Positions 34,724 through 44,022 of a stretch of DNA of 63,543 bases are shown one piece after another. The translations under genes were made by a program, and so were the position numbers. Source of the stretch: Synechococcaceae cyanobacterium (GTDB taxonomy: Bacteria; Cyanobacteriota; Cyanobacteriia; PCC-6307; Cyanobiaceae); assembly GCA_947378425.1 (NCBI GenBank), contig CANCJV010000021.1, positions 1 to 63,543 on the forward strand, written 5' to 3'. Every line of letters begins with the position of its first letter. Position 1 is the stretch's first letter. The notes under the pieces were generated by a model, which had not been told where the DNA came from, did no database searches, and saw only the letters and a list, made by a program, of their open reading frames with translations.

Positions 34724-36733
34724 ATGGCCGCTTCCTCCGCAGCGCAGGACGAGTCCCAGCCCCAGGCTCTCACTGGCACGACCAGGCGCCTGCTCACGGC
34801 CCGGCCGGACAGTGTCGATTTCCGCGATCGCCTGTATGAGCCCACCCTGGTGGAGGTGCCGCCGCTGCGCCCGATTGAGGACGTACAGGCTCTGCAGCTG
34901 CCGATTCTGGATCAGGGCCGTGAAGGGGCCTGCACCGGCTTCGGACTGGCCGCGGTGGCCAATCATCTGCTCGCCACCCGACGCATCGGCACCGATCGCC
35001 TGCCCGTCAGTCCCTTCATGTTCTATGCCCTGGCCCGCCGTTACGACGAATGGGCTGGCGAGGATTACGAGGGCTCCAGTTGTCGGGGCGCGATGAAGGG
35101 CTGGCACAAGCATGGTGTCTGCGCCGGCAAGCTCTGGACGGCCACCTCCCGCGCCAAAGGCGGGCTGAACGACAAGGTCATCGCCGATGCCAGTCAAAGG
35201 CCGCTGGGCTCCTATTTCCGCGTCAATCACCAGGATTTCGTGGCGATGCATGCGGCCATCACCGAGGTGGGCATTCTCTATGCCAGTGCCCGGGTGCATG
35301 CGGGCTGGCAGGAGGTGGGTGACACAGGCATCATTCAGCTGCGGGAACAACAGCTCGGTGGCCATGCCTTCGCGATCGTCGCCTACGACGAGCGGGGCTT
35401 CTGGATTCAGAATTCCTGGGGAGAGAGTTGGGGGCGCAGCGGCTTCGGCCATGTCTCCTATGCCGACTGGCTCGCCAACGGCACTGATGTCTGGGTGGCC
35501 CGTCTGGGTGTGCCGGTCTCGATGGCCAGCAACGGCGCCAAGGTGGCCGGTGGTCTCCATGGCGCCGTGGGCACGGTGCGGCGCCGCTCCTATCAGTACA
35601 ACGAGATCCGGCCCCATGTGATCAGCATCGGCAACGATGGCCAGCTCGATCCCCACGGCAACATCGGCACCACGCCGGAGTCGGTGAAGGAGATCATCCA
35701 CACCGATTTTCTCCAGCGCACCAGCCATTGGACGAAGCGGCGCCTGCTGCTCTATGCCCATGGCGGGCTTGTCGATCAGGATTCGGCGCTGCAGCGCCTG
35801 GCTGACTATCGCCGCCAGATGTTGCCGAAGCAGATTTATCCAATCGCCTTCATCTGGAAGAGCGATTACTGGACGACCTTGCGCAACATGCTCGAAGATG
35901 CCATCCGCCATCGCCGGCCGGAAGGCCTCCTCGATGACAGCAAGGATTTCATGCTGGATCGGCTCGACGATGCCCTGGAACCTCTGGCCAGGCGACTCAC
36001 CGGCAAGGCCCAGTGGGATGAGATGAAGGAGAATGCCCTGCTGGCCACCACCACAGCGAGGGGAGGCGCTCGCTATCTGGCCGATCAGATCGGGGCCCTG
36101 GCCGCCAGCGATCCCCAGCTGGAGATTCATCTGGTCGGGCACAGCGCCGGCAGCATCTTGCTGGCACCGCTGTTGACTTACCTGATCGCCAAGGGTATCA
36201 AGCTGAGCACCTGCTCTCTCTGGGCCCCGGCCTGCACGGTGTCGCTGTTCCAGCAGCACTACCTGCCAGCGATCAAGGCGAAAAAGATCGCGGAACTGGC
36301 CCTGTTCACCCTCACGGATCAGGCCGAGCAGGATGATGACTGCGCCCGCATCTATAACAAGTCCCTTCTCTATCTGGTTTCCAACGCCTTTGAGAAAACC
36401 GTCCGGATTCCGCTGCTGCGCCCTCAAGGCGAGGCGATTCTGGGGATGGAGAAGTTCATCGAAGCCGATGTCGGTCTCGCCGAGCTGTTCGACCCGGCGC
36501 CCCAAGCAGCCCAGGGGGCCACGGCCCTGAGCTGGATCCGCTCCCCCAACGCTGAACCGGTGGGTTCCCTGCAGGGGGCCCGGGCTAGCAGCCATGGGGC
36601 CTTCGATGACGACCCAGCCGTCGTCGCCGCCACGATCGGCCGCATCCTCGGGGCCTCAGCTGCAGCGGCGCCCCACTTCGGCTCCACCGCCGCCTCCCGC
36701 CAGGAGCGCCGCCGCGTTCTCGCCAACTTCTGA
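34724..36733 (+). CDS. Fusion of a papain-like cysteine protease with an alpha/beta-hydrolase (lipase-like) domain
   Basis: 669 residues, no signal peptide or membrane helix. Residues about 45-265 form a C1A papain-like domain: LDQGREGACTGFGLAAVAN gives catalytic C70, GGHAFAIVAYD gives H214 and WIQNSWGESWG gives N230, in the right order and spacing. There is no propeptide. Residues about 335-600 form an alpha/beta hydrolase: LLLYAHGGLV supplies an oxyanion-type HGG, and HLVGHSAGSILLAPLL supplies nucleophile S474. The acid and histidine of this second triad are not assigned. The start is ATG 34724; the frame is open upstream to 34583. A GH13 gene follows on the same strand. Substrates are unknown. 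Confidence 0.88.
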   Translation: MAASSAAQDESQPQALTGTTRRLLTARPDSVDFRDRLYEPTLVEVPPLRPIEDVQALQLPILDQGREGACTGFGLAAVANHLLATRRIGTDRLPVSPFMFYALARRYDEWAGEDYEGSSCRGAMKGWHKHGVCAGKLWTATSRAKGGLNDKVIADASQRPLGSYFRVNHQDFVAMHAAITEVGILYASARVHAGWQEVGDTGIIQLREQQLGGHAFAIVAYDERGFWIQNSWGESWGRSGFGHVSYADWLANGTDVWVARLGVPVSMASNGAKVAGGLHGAVGTVRRRSYQYNEIRPHVISIGNDGQLDPHGNIGTTPESVKEIIHTDFLQRTSHWTKRRLLLYAHGGLVDQDSALQRLADYRRQMLPKQIYPIAFIWKSDYWTTLRNMLEDAIRHRRPEGLLDDSKDFMLDRLDDALEPLARRLTGKAQWDEMKENALLATTTARGGARYLADQIGALAASDPQLEIHLVGHSAGSILLAPLLTYLIAKGIKLSTCSLWAPACTVSLFQQHYLPAIKAKKIAELALFTLTDQAEQDDDCARIYNKSLLYLVSNAFEKTVRIPLLRPQGEAILGMEKFIEADVGLAELFDPAPQAAQGATALSWIRSPNAEPVGSLQGARASSHGAFDDDPAVVAATIGRILGASAAAAPHFGSTAASRQERRRVLANF

Positions 36734-36792
36734 GGTCCTGCCGCCCGTTGTGTGGCGCGCTGTTTGAAATCATTCCGCCTGGGATTGCGCAG

Positions 36793-38652
36793 ATGTACGA
36801 AAACTTCGGACCCGCCGTCGATCATGTCGGTGGCTCGATCACCTTCCGCCTGTTCTTTCCGGACAGCAGTCGCGACATCCTTCAGTACGGCCGTGGCGGC
36901 CTGCCGAAGATCCGTCGGATCGCCATCGCCGGCAACTTTCATGCCGGTGGCTGGGATCCGGCCCAGGCGCTGCCGATGGCGTTGCTGCCCCACGAGCGGG
37001 GCCTGCTCTATGTCTGCACGGTCTCGGAGCTGGCGGAGGGTTTTTACCAGTACAAGTTCGTCGTCAGCTTCGAGAATGGCGACGTGCGCTGGGTCAATGA
37101 TCCCTGCACCCGCTACAGCTGTCGCAGCGGCGGCGCCGACAACTCCGGCGTCGTGATCGGCGGGCAGAAGGTTTCTGCCGTCACCACGGTTCATCCGATG
37201 CCGCCCCAGGCCGAGCTGGTGATCTATGAACTGACGATCGATGATTTCACCGCCAATCTCAGCGCCGATCGCGCGCGCAGTAACCCCCTCGACATCGTGC
37301 GCGAGTCGATCGATTATTTCGTTGATCTCGGCATCAATGCCGTTGAGCCGCTGCCCTGGACGGCCGTGCCCGGGGGCGAGTTCAACTGGGGCTATGAACC
37401 GTTCCTGTTCTTCTCCGTCGACGAGCGCCTCACCGATCTCGAGGGGGTGCCGGCGGAGCAGATTGTCGAGCGGCTCTCCAGCCTCAGGCGCCTGATCGAT
37501 GCCCTGCATGAGCGAGGGATCGGGGTGATCATGGATGGTGTCTTCAATCATGCTCGCGCTGAGTTTCCCTATCTGCAGCTGTACCAGAACCGGGAAGATT
37601 GTCCCTTCATCGGCCAGTTTGAAGGCGGTGGATTCTTCGAAGACTTCGACTTCGAAAACGGCTGTACCCGCGAATTTATCCTGGATGTCTGCGGCTACTG
37701 GATCGATCGCTTCGGCATCGACGGGATTCGCTTCGACTATGTCCGCGGCTATTTTCGTCGCCGCGAAGGCGATCCGGGCATCACCACCTTGATCGCCAAT
37801 CTCCGCCGCCGCCTCGAGGCCAGCGGCCGGATCAACTTTCCCCTCCTGCTCGAGAATCTCCCCGATGATCGCTATCAGGCGATCGATGAGGCCAATCGCA
37901 TCGGCGCCAGTGGCACCTGGTTCGATCCGCTGATGTTCGAGGCCTTTGAAACCGGTCGCAGCGGCCAGCTGCGCGCCTCCTATCTGCGCGCCTTGGATGC
38001 CGGCCGCGATTTTGCCTCGGGCTGCGGGCCCGTGATCTATGTCGAGAACCATGATCACGGCACCCTGGTGAACAAGATCGGCGGCGATCGTCCGGGGGTG
38101 GAGCGCAGCCAGCACTGGTTTCGCGCCCAGCCCCACCTGATTGCCCTGTTCACGGCCTGCGGCGCGGTGATGGTGCACAACGGCCAGGAGTTCGGCGAGG
38201 AGCGCCATCTGCCGGAGGCGGGGAGCGAGCGGGTGCGGCCCCGGCCCCTGCAATGGCAGCACCGGGACGATGCCGCCGGTCAGGCGCTGCTGGCGCTGCA
38301 CCGCCGCCTGATTCGCCTGCGCCACGATCATCCCGGGCTCACCTCCACCCATTTCCATCCCCGTGAAATGTCAGCCGATGCGCAGCAGTTCGATCGCGAT
38401 GGCTATGGCATCGACGCCGCCCGTCAGCTGCTGATCGTGCATCGCTGGGGCACCGCCGGCGACGGCGGCAACGAGCGCTTCGTGGTGGTGATCAATTGTT
38501 CAGCCAAGCCCCAGTGGGTGGATGTGCCTTTCCCCTTCGACGGCCTCTGGACCGATCTGCTCTCCGGTTCGGCGGTGACGGCGAAGGACTTCTGGTGCCG
38601 GCAGGAGCTGATCGACAGCCACTACGGCCGGGTGTTTCACGCCCGCGGCTGA
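36793..38652 (+). CDS. GH13 alpha-amylase-family enzyme with N-terminal CBM48-like domain
   Basis: 619 residues from ATG 36793 (TTG 36748 is possible). The N-terminal beta domain (about 10-125; IAIAGNFHAGGWDP, FYQYKFVVSFENGDVRWVNDP) resembles CBM48. The barrel carries VIMDGVFNH (D248), IRFDYVRGY with nucleophile D315, LLLENLPDD with acid/base E354, and VENHDHG with H420/D421, so the catalytic set is complete. The sequence is closest in style to branching enzymes and trehalohydrolases, but the exact activity is not clear. No signal peptide, so it acts in the cytoplasm. It follows the protease/hydrolase gene by about 60 bp and ends 16 bp inside the end of ileS. Confidence 0.85.
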   Translation: MYENFGPAVDHVGGSITFRLFFPDSSRDILQYGRGGLPKIRRIAIAGNFHAGGWDPAQALPMALLPHERGLLYVCTVSELAEGFYQYKFVVSFENGDVRWVNDPCTRYSCRSGGADNSGVVIGGQKVSAVTTVHPMPPQAELVIYELTIDDFTANLSADRARSNPLDIVRESIDYFVDLGINAVEPLPWTAVPGGEFNWGYEPFLFFSVDERLTDLEGVPAEQIVERLSSLRRLIDALHERGIGVIMDGVFNHARAEFPYLQLYQNREDCPFIGQFEGGGFFEDFDFENGCTREFILDVCGYWIDRFGIDGIRFDYVRGYFRRREGDPGITTLIANLRRRLEASGRINFPLLLENLPDDRYQAIDEANRIGASGTWFDPLMFEAFETGRSGQLRASYLRALDAGRDFASGCGPVIYVENHDHGTLVNKIGGDRPGVERSQHWFRAQPHLIALFTACGAVMVHNGQEFGEERHLPEAGSERVRPRPLQWQHRDDAAGQALLALHRRLIRLRHDHPGLTSTHFHPREMSADAQQFDRDGYGIDAARQLLIVHRWGTAGDGGNERFVVVINCSAKPQWVDVPFPFDGLWTDLLSGSAVTAKDFWCRQELIDSHYGRVFHARG

Positions 38653-41600
38653 GGCGTCCGCGGTTGAGACTCCAGCACCGCCACACAGCGGCCGCAGAGG
38701 CTGGGGTGTGCGAGGTGCCGGCCGATGTCGGTTTCGAAGTGCCAGCAGCGCTCGCACTTGTGCCCTTCGGCCCGGGCGATGCGCACCGTGAGTCCCCCTT
38801 CGCTGGCTTCGGCCAGCACCGAGGCCACGGCCTCGCCACCGATCTGCAGGGCCGACACCAGCAGCCAGTCGGCGAGGTTGTCCACCTGGGGATGGGGGCT
38901 GGCCTGGAGCAGGGCCAGGGCTTCAGCCAGTACGAGGGCTTCGCCGTCTGCACCGCTGGCGATCTCCAGCTGCACCTGGGCTTCGAGGGAGGAGCCGATC
39001 GTGCCCTCGCTGCGGCAGCGCTCCAGCTGACGGTTGACCTGGGCGCGCAGGTCCAGGATCCGCTGCATCGGCGCCAGCAGCTCGCCGGCCGCCCACGCCG
39101 CCGGTGCCGTCGGCCAGCCCCGCTCGAACACCGAGGCCTCCGCCACCGGGTATGGCAGGTTCTGCCAGATGTCCTCGGCCATGTGACAGAGCACCGGCGC
39201 GATCAAGCCCGCCAGCCGCTCCACCACCAGATGCAGCACGGTCTGGCAGCTGCGGCGGCGGAAATCCCTGGCGCCGCTGACATAGAGGCGATCCTTGGCG
39301 ATGTCGAGGTAGACGTTGGAGAGATCCACCACGCAGAAGTTCTGCAGGGCCTGGAAGAAGCGGTAGAACTCGAAGCGCTCGAAGTCGGCGCTGACCTCCT
39401 CAATCAGGCTGGCGGTGCGTTGCAGCATCCAGCGATCCAGCAGCGGCAGCTCGTCAATCGCCACCGCATCGCTGGCCGGGTTGAAATCGTGCAGGTTGCC
39501 GAGCAGATAGCGGGCCGTGTTGCGCACCTTGCGGTAGACGTCGGCCAGTTGTTTGACGATGCCCGGCCCCAGGGGCACATCGGCGGAGTAATCCACCGAG
39601 CTCACCCACAGCCGCAAGACGTCGGCGCCGTAGGCGGGTTCCTGCTTCTCGTTCTTGCCGCCTTCCACCAGCACCGCCGGATCGACGACGTTGCCGAGGG
39701 ATTTGCTCATCTTGCGGCCCTTCTCATCGAGGGTGAAGCCGTGGGTGAGCACCGTGCGGTAGGGCGCCGTGCCGTTCACCGCCACCGAGGTGAGCAGGCT
39801 GCTCTGGAACCAGCCGCGATGCTGGTCGGAGCCCTCCAGATAGAGATCGGCGGGGTAGTTGAGGCCGGCGTGCGCCGCGTCCGTGCTGGCGGCGCCCACC
39901 GGGCCATCGCTTGCCGCGGCAGCTTCGGCAGCCGCCAACGCCCCGTCGGCAGCGCCTGGTCCAGCGGGGGTGACCCCCTGTTCCAGTCCGCCCAGCACCC
40001 CCGCCCAGGAGGAGCCCGAGTCGAACCAGACATCCATCGTGTCGCTGCCCTTGCGCCAGTGAGCCGCTTCGGCCGTGTGGGAGGGGGGCAGCAGCTCGGC
40101 TTCATCTCGCTCCCACCAGATGTCGGAGCCGTGCTCGGCGATCAGGGCCTGGATGTGGGCCAGGCTGTCGGCATTGAGCAGCACCTCACCGGTTTCGCGG
40201 TGGTAGAAGACGGGGATCGGCACCCCCCAGGTGCGCTGGCGCGAGATGCACCAGTCGCCCCGGTCGCGCACCATCGCCTCGATGCGGTTGCGGCCGCTGC
40301 CGGGCAGCCAGCTCACCTGCTCGATCGCCGCCAGAGCCTGCTCGCGGAAGCCGGCCACCGAGGCGAACCACTGTTCGGTGGCGCGGAAGATGGTGGGCTT
40401 CTTGGTGCGCCAGTCGTAGGGGTAGCGGTGCTCGTAGCGCGCTTCCGCCAGCAGCACGCCGGCATCGCGCAGGGCGGTGATGATCGCCGGGTTGGCATCC
40501 TTGAGCACGTTCAGGCCGGCGAAGGGGCCCGCCTCGTCGGTGAGGTTGCCGGCCTCATCCACCGGACAGAGCACCGGCAGGTCGTACTTGCGGCCGGTGT
40601 TGAAGTCGTCGACGCCGTGGCCGGGGGCCGTGTGCACCAGGCCCGTGCCCGATTCGGTGGTGATGTAGTCGCCGCCGAGAACCACCGGGCTGGTGCGCTC
40701 CAGCAGCGGATGCCGGTAGCTGATGCCCTCGAGGTCGGCTCCCTTGAGAGTCAGCAGCGGTTCCAGTGGGCGATCCAGACTCACCTGGAGGCTCTCCACC
40801 AGATCGGTGGCCACCACCAGATAGCGCGGCGCCGATTCCGGCGCGCTGCCGTCGCGGCAGATGGCGTAATCCAGGGCCGCGTTCACCGACACCGCCAGGT
40901 TGGCCGGCAGGGTCCAGGGGGTGGTGGTCCAGATGGCGACGAACAGCTGCTCGCGATGGCCGTGGTCGGTGGGGCCTTCGATGCCGAAGGGCCGCAGCTG
41001 GCCCGCCAGGGCCGAGGGCAGGGACACCACCGGGAAGGCCACATAGACGCTGGGGGAGGTGTGGCCGTCGGGATACTCCAGTTCCGCCTCGGCCAGGGCC
41101 GTGCGGGAGCTGGGGCTCCAGTGCACCGGTTTGAGGCCCCGGTAGATGTGGCCGGCCAGCACCATGCGGCCGAAGACGCCGATCTGGGCAGCTTCATAGG
41201 GCTTCTGCAGGGTGAGATAGGGGGACTCCCAGTCGGCCCAGATGCCCCAGCGCCGGAAGCCGGCTTTCTGGATCTCCACCTGCTCGAGGGCATAGGCGTG
41301 GGCCTTCTGGCGCAGGCTGATCGGCGTCAGCGCCCGACGCTCTTCGCTGCTCAGGCCCTGCAGCACCTTGAGTTCGATCGGCAGACCATGGCAGTCCCAG
41401 CCGGGCACGAAGCGGGCCCGCCGGCCGCGCATCAGGGCGTGCTTGTTGATGATGTCCTTGAGGATCTTGTTGAGGGCGTGGCCCACGTGCAGGGCGCCGT
41501 TGGCGTAGGGCGGCCCGTCGTGGAGGGTGAACACCTCGCCGGGATTGCGGCGGCTCAGCTGTTCGTACAGACTCCGCTCCTGCCAGAAGCGCTGCAGTTC

Positions 41601-41750
41601 CGGTTCCCGTTGGCGGGCATTGGCCCGCATGGCGAAGGGGGTCTGCAGCAGGTTGAGGGTCTGCTTGTACGAGAGCGGCTCCTGAACGCCGGCACCGCCG
41701 GAGTCGGGGGAGGGTTGAGGGGAGGACTTGGAGGCGGGGCTGACGGTCAC
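38637..41750 (-). CDS. ileS: Isoleucyl-tRNA synthetase
   Basis: Class I aminoacyl-tRNA synthetase charging tRNA-Ile, with an editing domain. GTG 41750 gives about 1037 residues; an upstream start at 41771 is also open. Landmarks: DGPPYANGALHVGHALNK (HIGH motif as HVGH), WDCHGLPIE, the KMSKS loop in GRKMSKSLGNV (about residue 680), and a C-terminal zinc site CERCWHFET with CGRC. An Ala/Gly-rich insertion of roughly 35-40 residues (coded by about 39865-39990) sits between WFDSGSSWAGVL and YPADLYLEGSDQHRG, where most bacterial enzymes have a short loop. The 3' end overlaps the GH13 gene tail to tail. Confidence 0.97.
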   Translation of the reverse strand: MTVSPASKSSPQPSPDSGGAGVQEPLSYKQTLNLLQTPFAMRANARQREPELQRFWQERSLYEQLSRRNPGEVFTLHDGPPYANGALHVGHALNKILKDIINKHALMRGRRARFVPGWDCHGLPIELKVLQGLSSEERRALTPISLRQKAHAYALEQVEIQKAGFRRWGIWADWESPYLTLQKPYEAAQIGVFGRMVLAGHIYRGLKPVHWSPSSRTALAEAELEYPDGHTSPSVYVAFPVVSLPSALAGQLRPFGIEGPTDHGHREQLFVAIWTTTPWTLPANLAVSVNAALDYAICRDGSAPESAPRYLVVATDLVESLQVSLDRPLEPLLTLKGADLEGISYRHPLLERTSPVVLGGDYITTESGTGLVHTAPGHGVDDFNTGRKYDLPVLCPVDEAGNLTDEAGPFAGLNVLKDANPAIITALRDAGVLLAEARYEHRYPYDWRTKKPTIFRATEQWFASVAGFREQALAAIEQVSWLPGSGRNRIEAMVRDRGDWCISRQRTWGVPIPVFYHRETGEVLLNADSLAHIQALIAEHGSDIWWERDEAELLPPSHTAEAAHWRKGSDTMDVWFDSGSSWAGVLGGLEQGVTPAGPGAADGALAAAEAAAASDGPVGAASTDAAHAGLNYPADLYLEGSDQHRGWFQSSLLTSVAVNGTAPYRTVLTHGFTLDEKGRKMSKSLGNVVDPAVLVEGGKNEKQEPAYGADVLRLWVSSVDYSADVPLGPGIVKQLADVYRKVRNTARYLLGNLHDFNPASDAVAIDELPLLDRWMLQRTASLIEEVSADFERFEFYRFFQALQNFCVVDLSNVYLDIAKDRLYVSGARDFRRRSCQTVLHLVVERLAGLIAPVLCHMAEDIWQNLPYPVAEASVFERGWPTAPAAWAAGELLAPMQRILDLRAQVNRQLERCRSEGTIGSSLEAQVQLEIASGADGEALVLAEALALLQASPHPQVDNLADWLLVSALQIGGEAVASVLAEASEGGLTVRIARAEGHKCERCWHFETDIGRHLAHPSLCGRCVAVLESQPRTPQPRA

Positions 41751-41780
41751 GGCGCCTCGCAGGGGCAGCACAGCAGGGGA

Positions 41781-42587
41781 TTATCCCGCCTCGCTGGCCT
41801 CGGCCTCCTCTGCCGGGGCATCCGCCGCCGGGGCCTCAGCTGCCGGGGCGGCGGCCAGCAGGGCAGTGATCTCCTCGAAGTCCCGCACCACCCGGCTGCG
41901 CTGGTCGGTTGCGGCGCTGGTGGCCGGGTTTGGGGCCTGAGGTGCGCCGGCAGGGTCCGGATCCGCCGTTTCCATCGGGGCCTCGGCCGGCTCCGCAGGC
42001 CCCTGGCTGCCGTGGGCTGCCGCCGTGGCTTCGCCGTTGCTGGCCTCGCCATGAATGGCCTCGCCGCTGCTGGTTCCGTCGCTGATCGAGACGCCACTGC
42101 TGCCAGCGGTCGCCTGCAGGGCCGCCTCCGGCAGCTCCGGGCGCACCCAGCGCTTGCTGCTGCCGGGGCGCTGAGGCCGGCTGGCGACCGCGGCCACCAG
42201 GCCGCTCACCAGGGCCGTGGCTTTGGCCACCAGGCTGGTGCAGGACGCTGCGAGTTGCTGAAAGCTGCGGCTCCAGCGCTCGCTTGAGATCAGCAACTGG
42301 CGTTCATCGTCGGTCAGTTGGCGCCAGCGGCCCAGGCCGACTTCGCTGCTCAGCCGGCCGATCAGCAGGCCGCCGCAGAGCACGGCCAGCATCGGCGCCC
42401 CCGTGAGCCGATCGGCGCTGGTCACCAACACCAGCCCCAGCAGCAGCACCACGGCGCCCCAGACCGAATCCCTCGGGCGGCTCAGTTCGCTGACCAGCAG
42501 AGGCAGGAGCAACAGCAACAGGCCCAGGAGCAGGGCCAGGGTTCCCCCGACGGTGGCAAGCATGGCGAAGCCGGCGGCTCGGTCCAT
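41781..42587 (-). CDS. Ycf66-like picocyanobacterial membrane protein with Ala-rich tail
   Basis: 268 residues. Two or three N-terminal hydrophobic segments (MLATVGGTLALLLGLLLLLLPLL and WGAVVLLLGLVLVTSADRLTG) and a conserved block APMLAVLCGGLLIGRL are followed by a cytoplasmic region with DDERQLLISSERWSRS. A long low-complexity tail rich in Ala, Glu, Ser and Pro ends in an Ala/Glu stretch. I associate the N-terminal part with the Ycf66 family as annotated in marine picocyanobacteria; this is moderate confidence. It lies directly upstream of ileS and is divergent from tRNA-Leu by 29 bp. Confidence 0.6.
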   Translation of the reverse strand: MDRAAGFAMLATVGGTLALLLGLLLLLLPLLVSELSRPRDSVWGAVVLLLGLVLVTSADRLTGAPMLAVLCGGLLIGRLSSEVGLGRWRQLTDDERQLLISSERWSRSFQQLAASCTSLVAKATALVSGLVAAVASRPQRPGSSKRWVRPELPEAALQATAGSSGVSISDGTSSGEAIHGEASNGEATAAAHGSQGPAEPAEAPMETADPDPAGAPQAPNPATSAATDQRSRVVRDFEEITALLAAAPAAEAPAADAPAEEAEASEAG

Positions 42588-42616
42588 TCTGCGGGCGCCC
42601 CGTAGACTCGGTCGGC

Positions 42617-42698
42617 GCCCACCTGGCGGAATTGGTAGACGCGCTGGGTTTAGGTTCCAGCGGCTTCGGCTGTGGGGGTTCAAGTCCCCCGGTGGGCA
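42617..42698 (+). tRNA. tRNA-Leu (anticodon UAG)
   Basis: Acceptor stem GCCCACC pairs with GGTGGGC and discriminator A at 42698. The anticodon arm CTGGG-TTTAGGT-TCCAG places TAG at the anticodon positions, reading CUA/CUN leucine codons. A short extra variable stem (CGGCTTCGGCTG) marks a class II tRNA, as required for Leu. The T-arm GGGGGTTCAAGTCCCCC is intact. The 3' CCA is not encoded (GGTGGGCATC). Confidence 0.96.
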
Positions 42699-42722
42699 TC
42701 AGGATCCCGGGTTCGCTCGGCG

Positions 42723-42751
42723 GCCTGGCTGGGGGAAATCCCCAGCCAGGC
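42723..42751. terminator. Perfect 12-bp hairpin downstream of tRNA-Leu
   Basis: GCCTGGCTGGGG, loop GAAAT, CCCCAGCCAGGC: a perfect 12-bp stem 24 bp after the tRNA. It lacks a downstream T-run, so it may be a processing or attenuating structure and not a classical terminator. Confidence 0.5.
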
Positions 42752-42903
42752 GTTCCAGTTGCTCGGATCAGGCTCTGGCCCGGCCAGAGTGAGCGGCTGC
42801 TGGTCCCTCCCAGTGGTGTCAGGCCGAGGTATGGCTGCGGTTGCCTGGAGTTGTTCCGTAGTCTGAGCGCTCCGAAAACGACTCCGTACACCCCCCCAGG
42901 GAG

Positions 42904-43926
42904 ATGACGCAAACGCAGGCTCTCCCATCCCCCGCCGAGGTACGCCGCCACACGACGGCCGTGCAGAGCGTTCCGAAGCAGTACCTGGATCCGCCGGCTG
43001 CCCTCAACCCCACCGTGGGTCTGTTCCTGGCCGGATATGGGCTGGCGGCGCTCACCATCTGGGGCTGGTTCGGTCCCCACTGGCCATTGCCGGCCCTGCT
43101 GGCGCTCGGATTTCTGGCCCTGCATCTCGAAGGCACCGTGATCCACGATGCCTGCCACAACGCCGCCCATCCCAACCGCTTCTGTAATGCGGTGATGGGT
43201 CATGGGGCCGCCCTGCTGCTGGGGTTCAGCTTTCCGGTGTTCACCAGGGTGCATCTGCAGCACCACGCCCACGTCAATGATCCGAAGCATGACCCGGATC
43301 ACATCGTCAGCACTTTCGGGCCGCTGTGGTTGATTGCGCCGCGGTTCTTTTATCATGAGGTCTTTTTCTTCCGCCGCCGCCTCTGGCGTCGCTATGAGCT
43401 GCTGGAGTGGGGCATTGCCCGCGGTGTGTTCGTGGCGATCGTCCTGGCGGCGGTCAAGTTTGATTTTCTGCAGTTTGTCTTCAACTGCTGGTTTGCGCCG
43501 GCCCTGATGGTGGGGGTGACCCTGGGTCTGTTCTTTGACTACCTGCCCCACCGGCCCTTCCAGTCGCGCAATCGCTGGCACAATGCCCGCGTCTATCCCG
43601 GCAGGTTGATGAACTGGCTGATCATGGGCCAGAACTATCATCTGATTCACCATCTCTGGCCGTCGATTCCCTGGTTCGAATACCAGCCCGCCTACATCGC
43701 TACCCGTCACATCCTCGATGCCAAGGGTTCACCCCAGCGTCTGGGCATGTTTGAAAGTCGCAGCGATCTGCTCAATTTCCTCTATGACATCTTCCTCGGT
43801 GTGCGCAGCCACAAGAAGCGCCGCAGCCGCCTGCGTCCCCTGGCGGGCCTGATGCCGACGCGTCACGCCCGCCGCCGCGTGCTGGACCTGCTGCATCGCA
43901 CCGCCGTCTCCCCAAGCCCCCGTTGA
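42904..43926 (+). CDS. crtR: Beta-carotene hydroxylase CrtR (fatty acid desaturase superfamily)
   Basis: Hydroxylates beta-carotene toward zeaxanthin, the main picocyanobacterial xanthophyll. 340 residues. The three di-iron histidine boxes are visible: HDACHNAAH, HLQHHAHVND and HLIHHLWP. Hydrophobic segments flank them (VGLFLAGYGLAALTIWGW, PALLALGFLALHLEGTV). The segment VPKQYLDPPAALNPTVGLF at the N-terminus and FFDYLPHRPFQSRNRW before the last His box are typical of CrtR and not of acyl desaturases. The start is ATG 42904. No co-transcribed gene is evident. Confidence 0.95.
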   Translation: MTQTQALPSPAEVRRHTTAVQSVPKQYLDPPAALNPTVGLFLAGYGLAALTIWGWFGPHWPLPALLALGFLALHLEGTVIHDACHNAAHPNRFCNAVMGHGAALLLGFSFPVFTRVHLQHHAHVNDPKHDPDHIVSTFGPLWLIAPRFFYHEVFFFRRRLWRRYELLEWGIARGVFVAIVLAAVKFDFLQFVFNCWFAPALMVGVTLGLFFDYLPHRPFQSRNRWHNARVYPGRLMNWLIMGQNYHLIHHLWPSIPWFEYQPAYIATRHILDAKGSPQRLGMFESRSDLLNFLYDIFLGVRSHKKRRSRLRPLAGLMPTRHARRRVLDLLHRTAVSPSPR

Positions 43927-44022
43927 GGAGCTGGCTTCTTCACTCCAAGCCCCTTCCTGTCGACTGCCGGCAATCCCTAGGAACGATTCAGCTCAGGTCT
44001 CCGTACTCTTGCAGCAGGGCGA

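Noticed and set aside
34667..38358. Two long minus-strand frames opposite the protease/hydrolase and GH13 genes
   Set aside because: Compositionally unlike proteins and exactly opposite genes with full catalytic motif sets.
38496..42287. Open frame of over 1200 codons on the plus strand opposite ileS
   Set aside because: Antisense to ileS and rich in Gly, Ala, His and Gln; long open antisense frames are expected in GC-rich codon usage.
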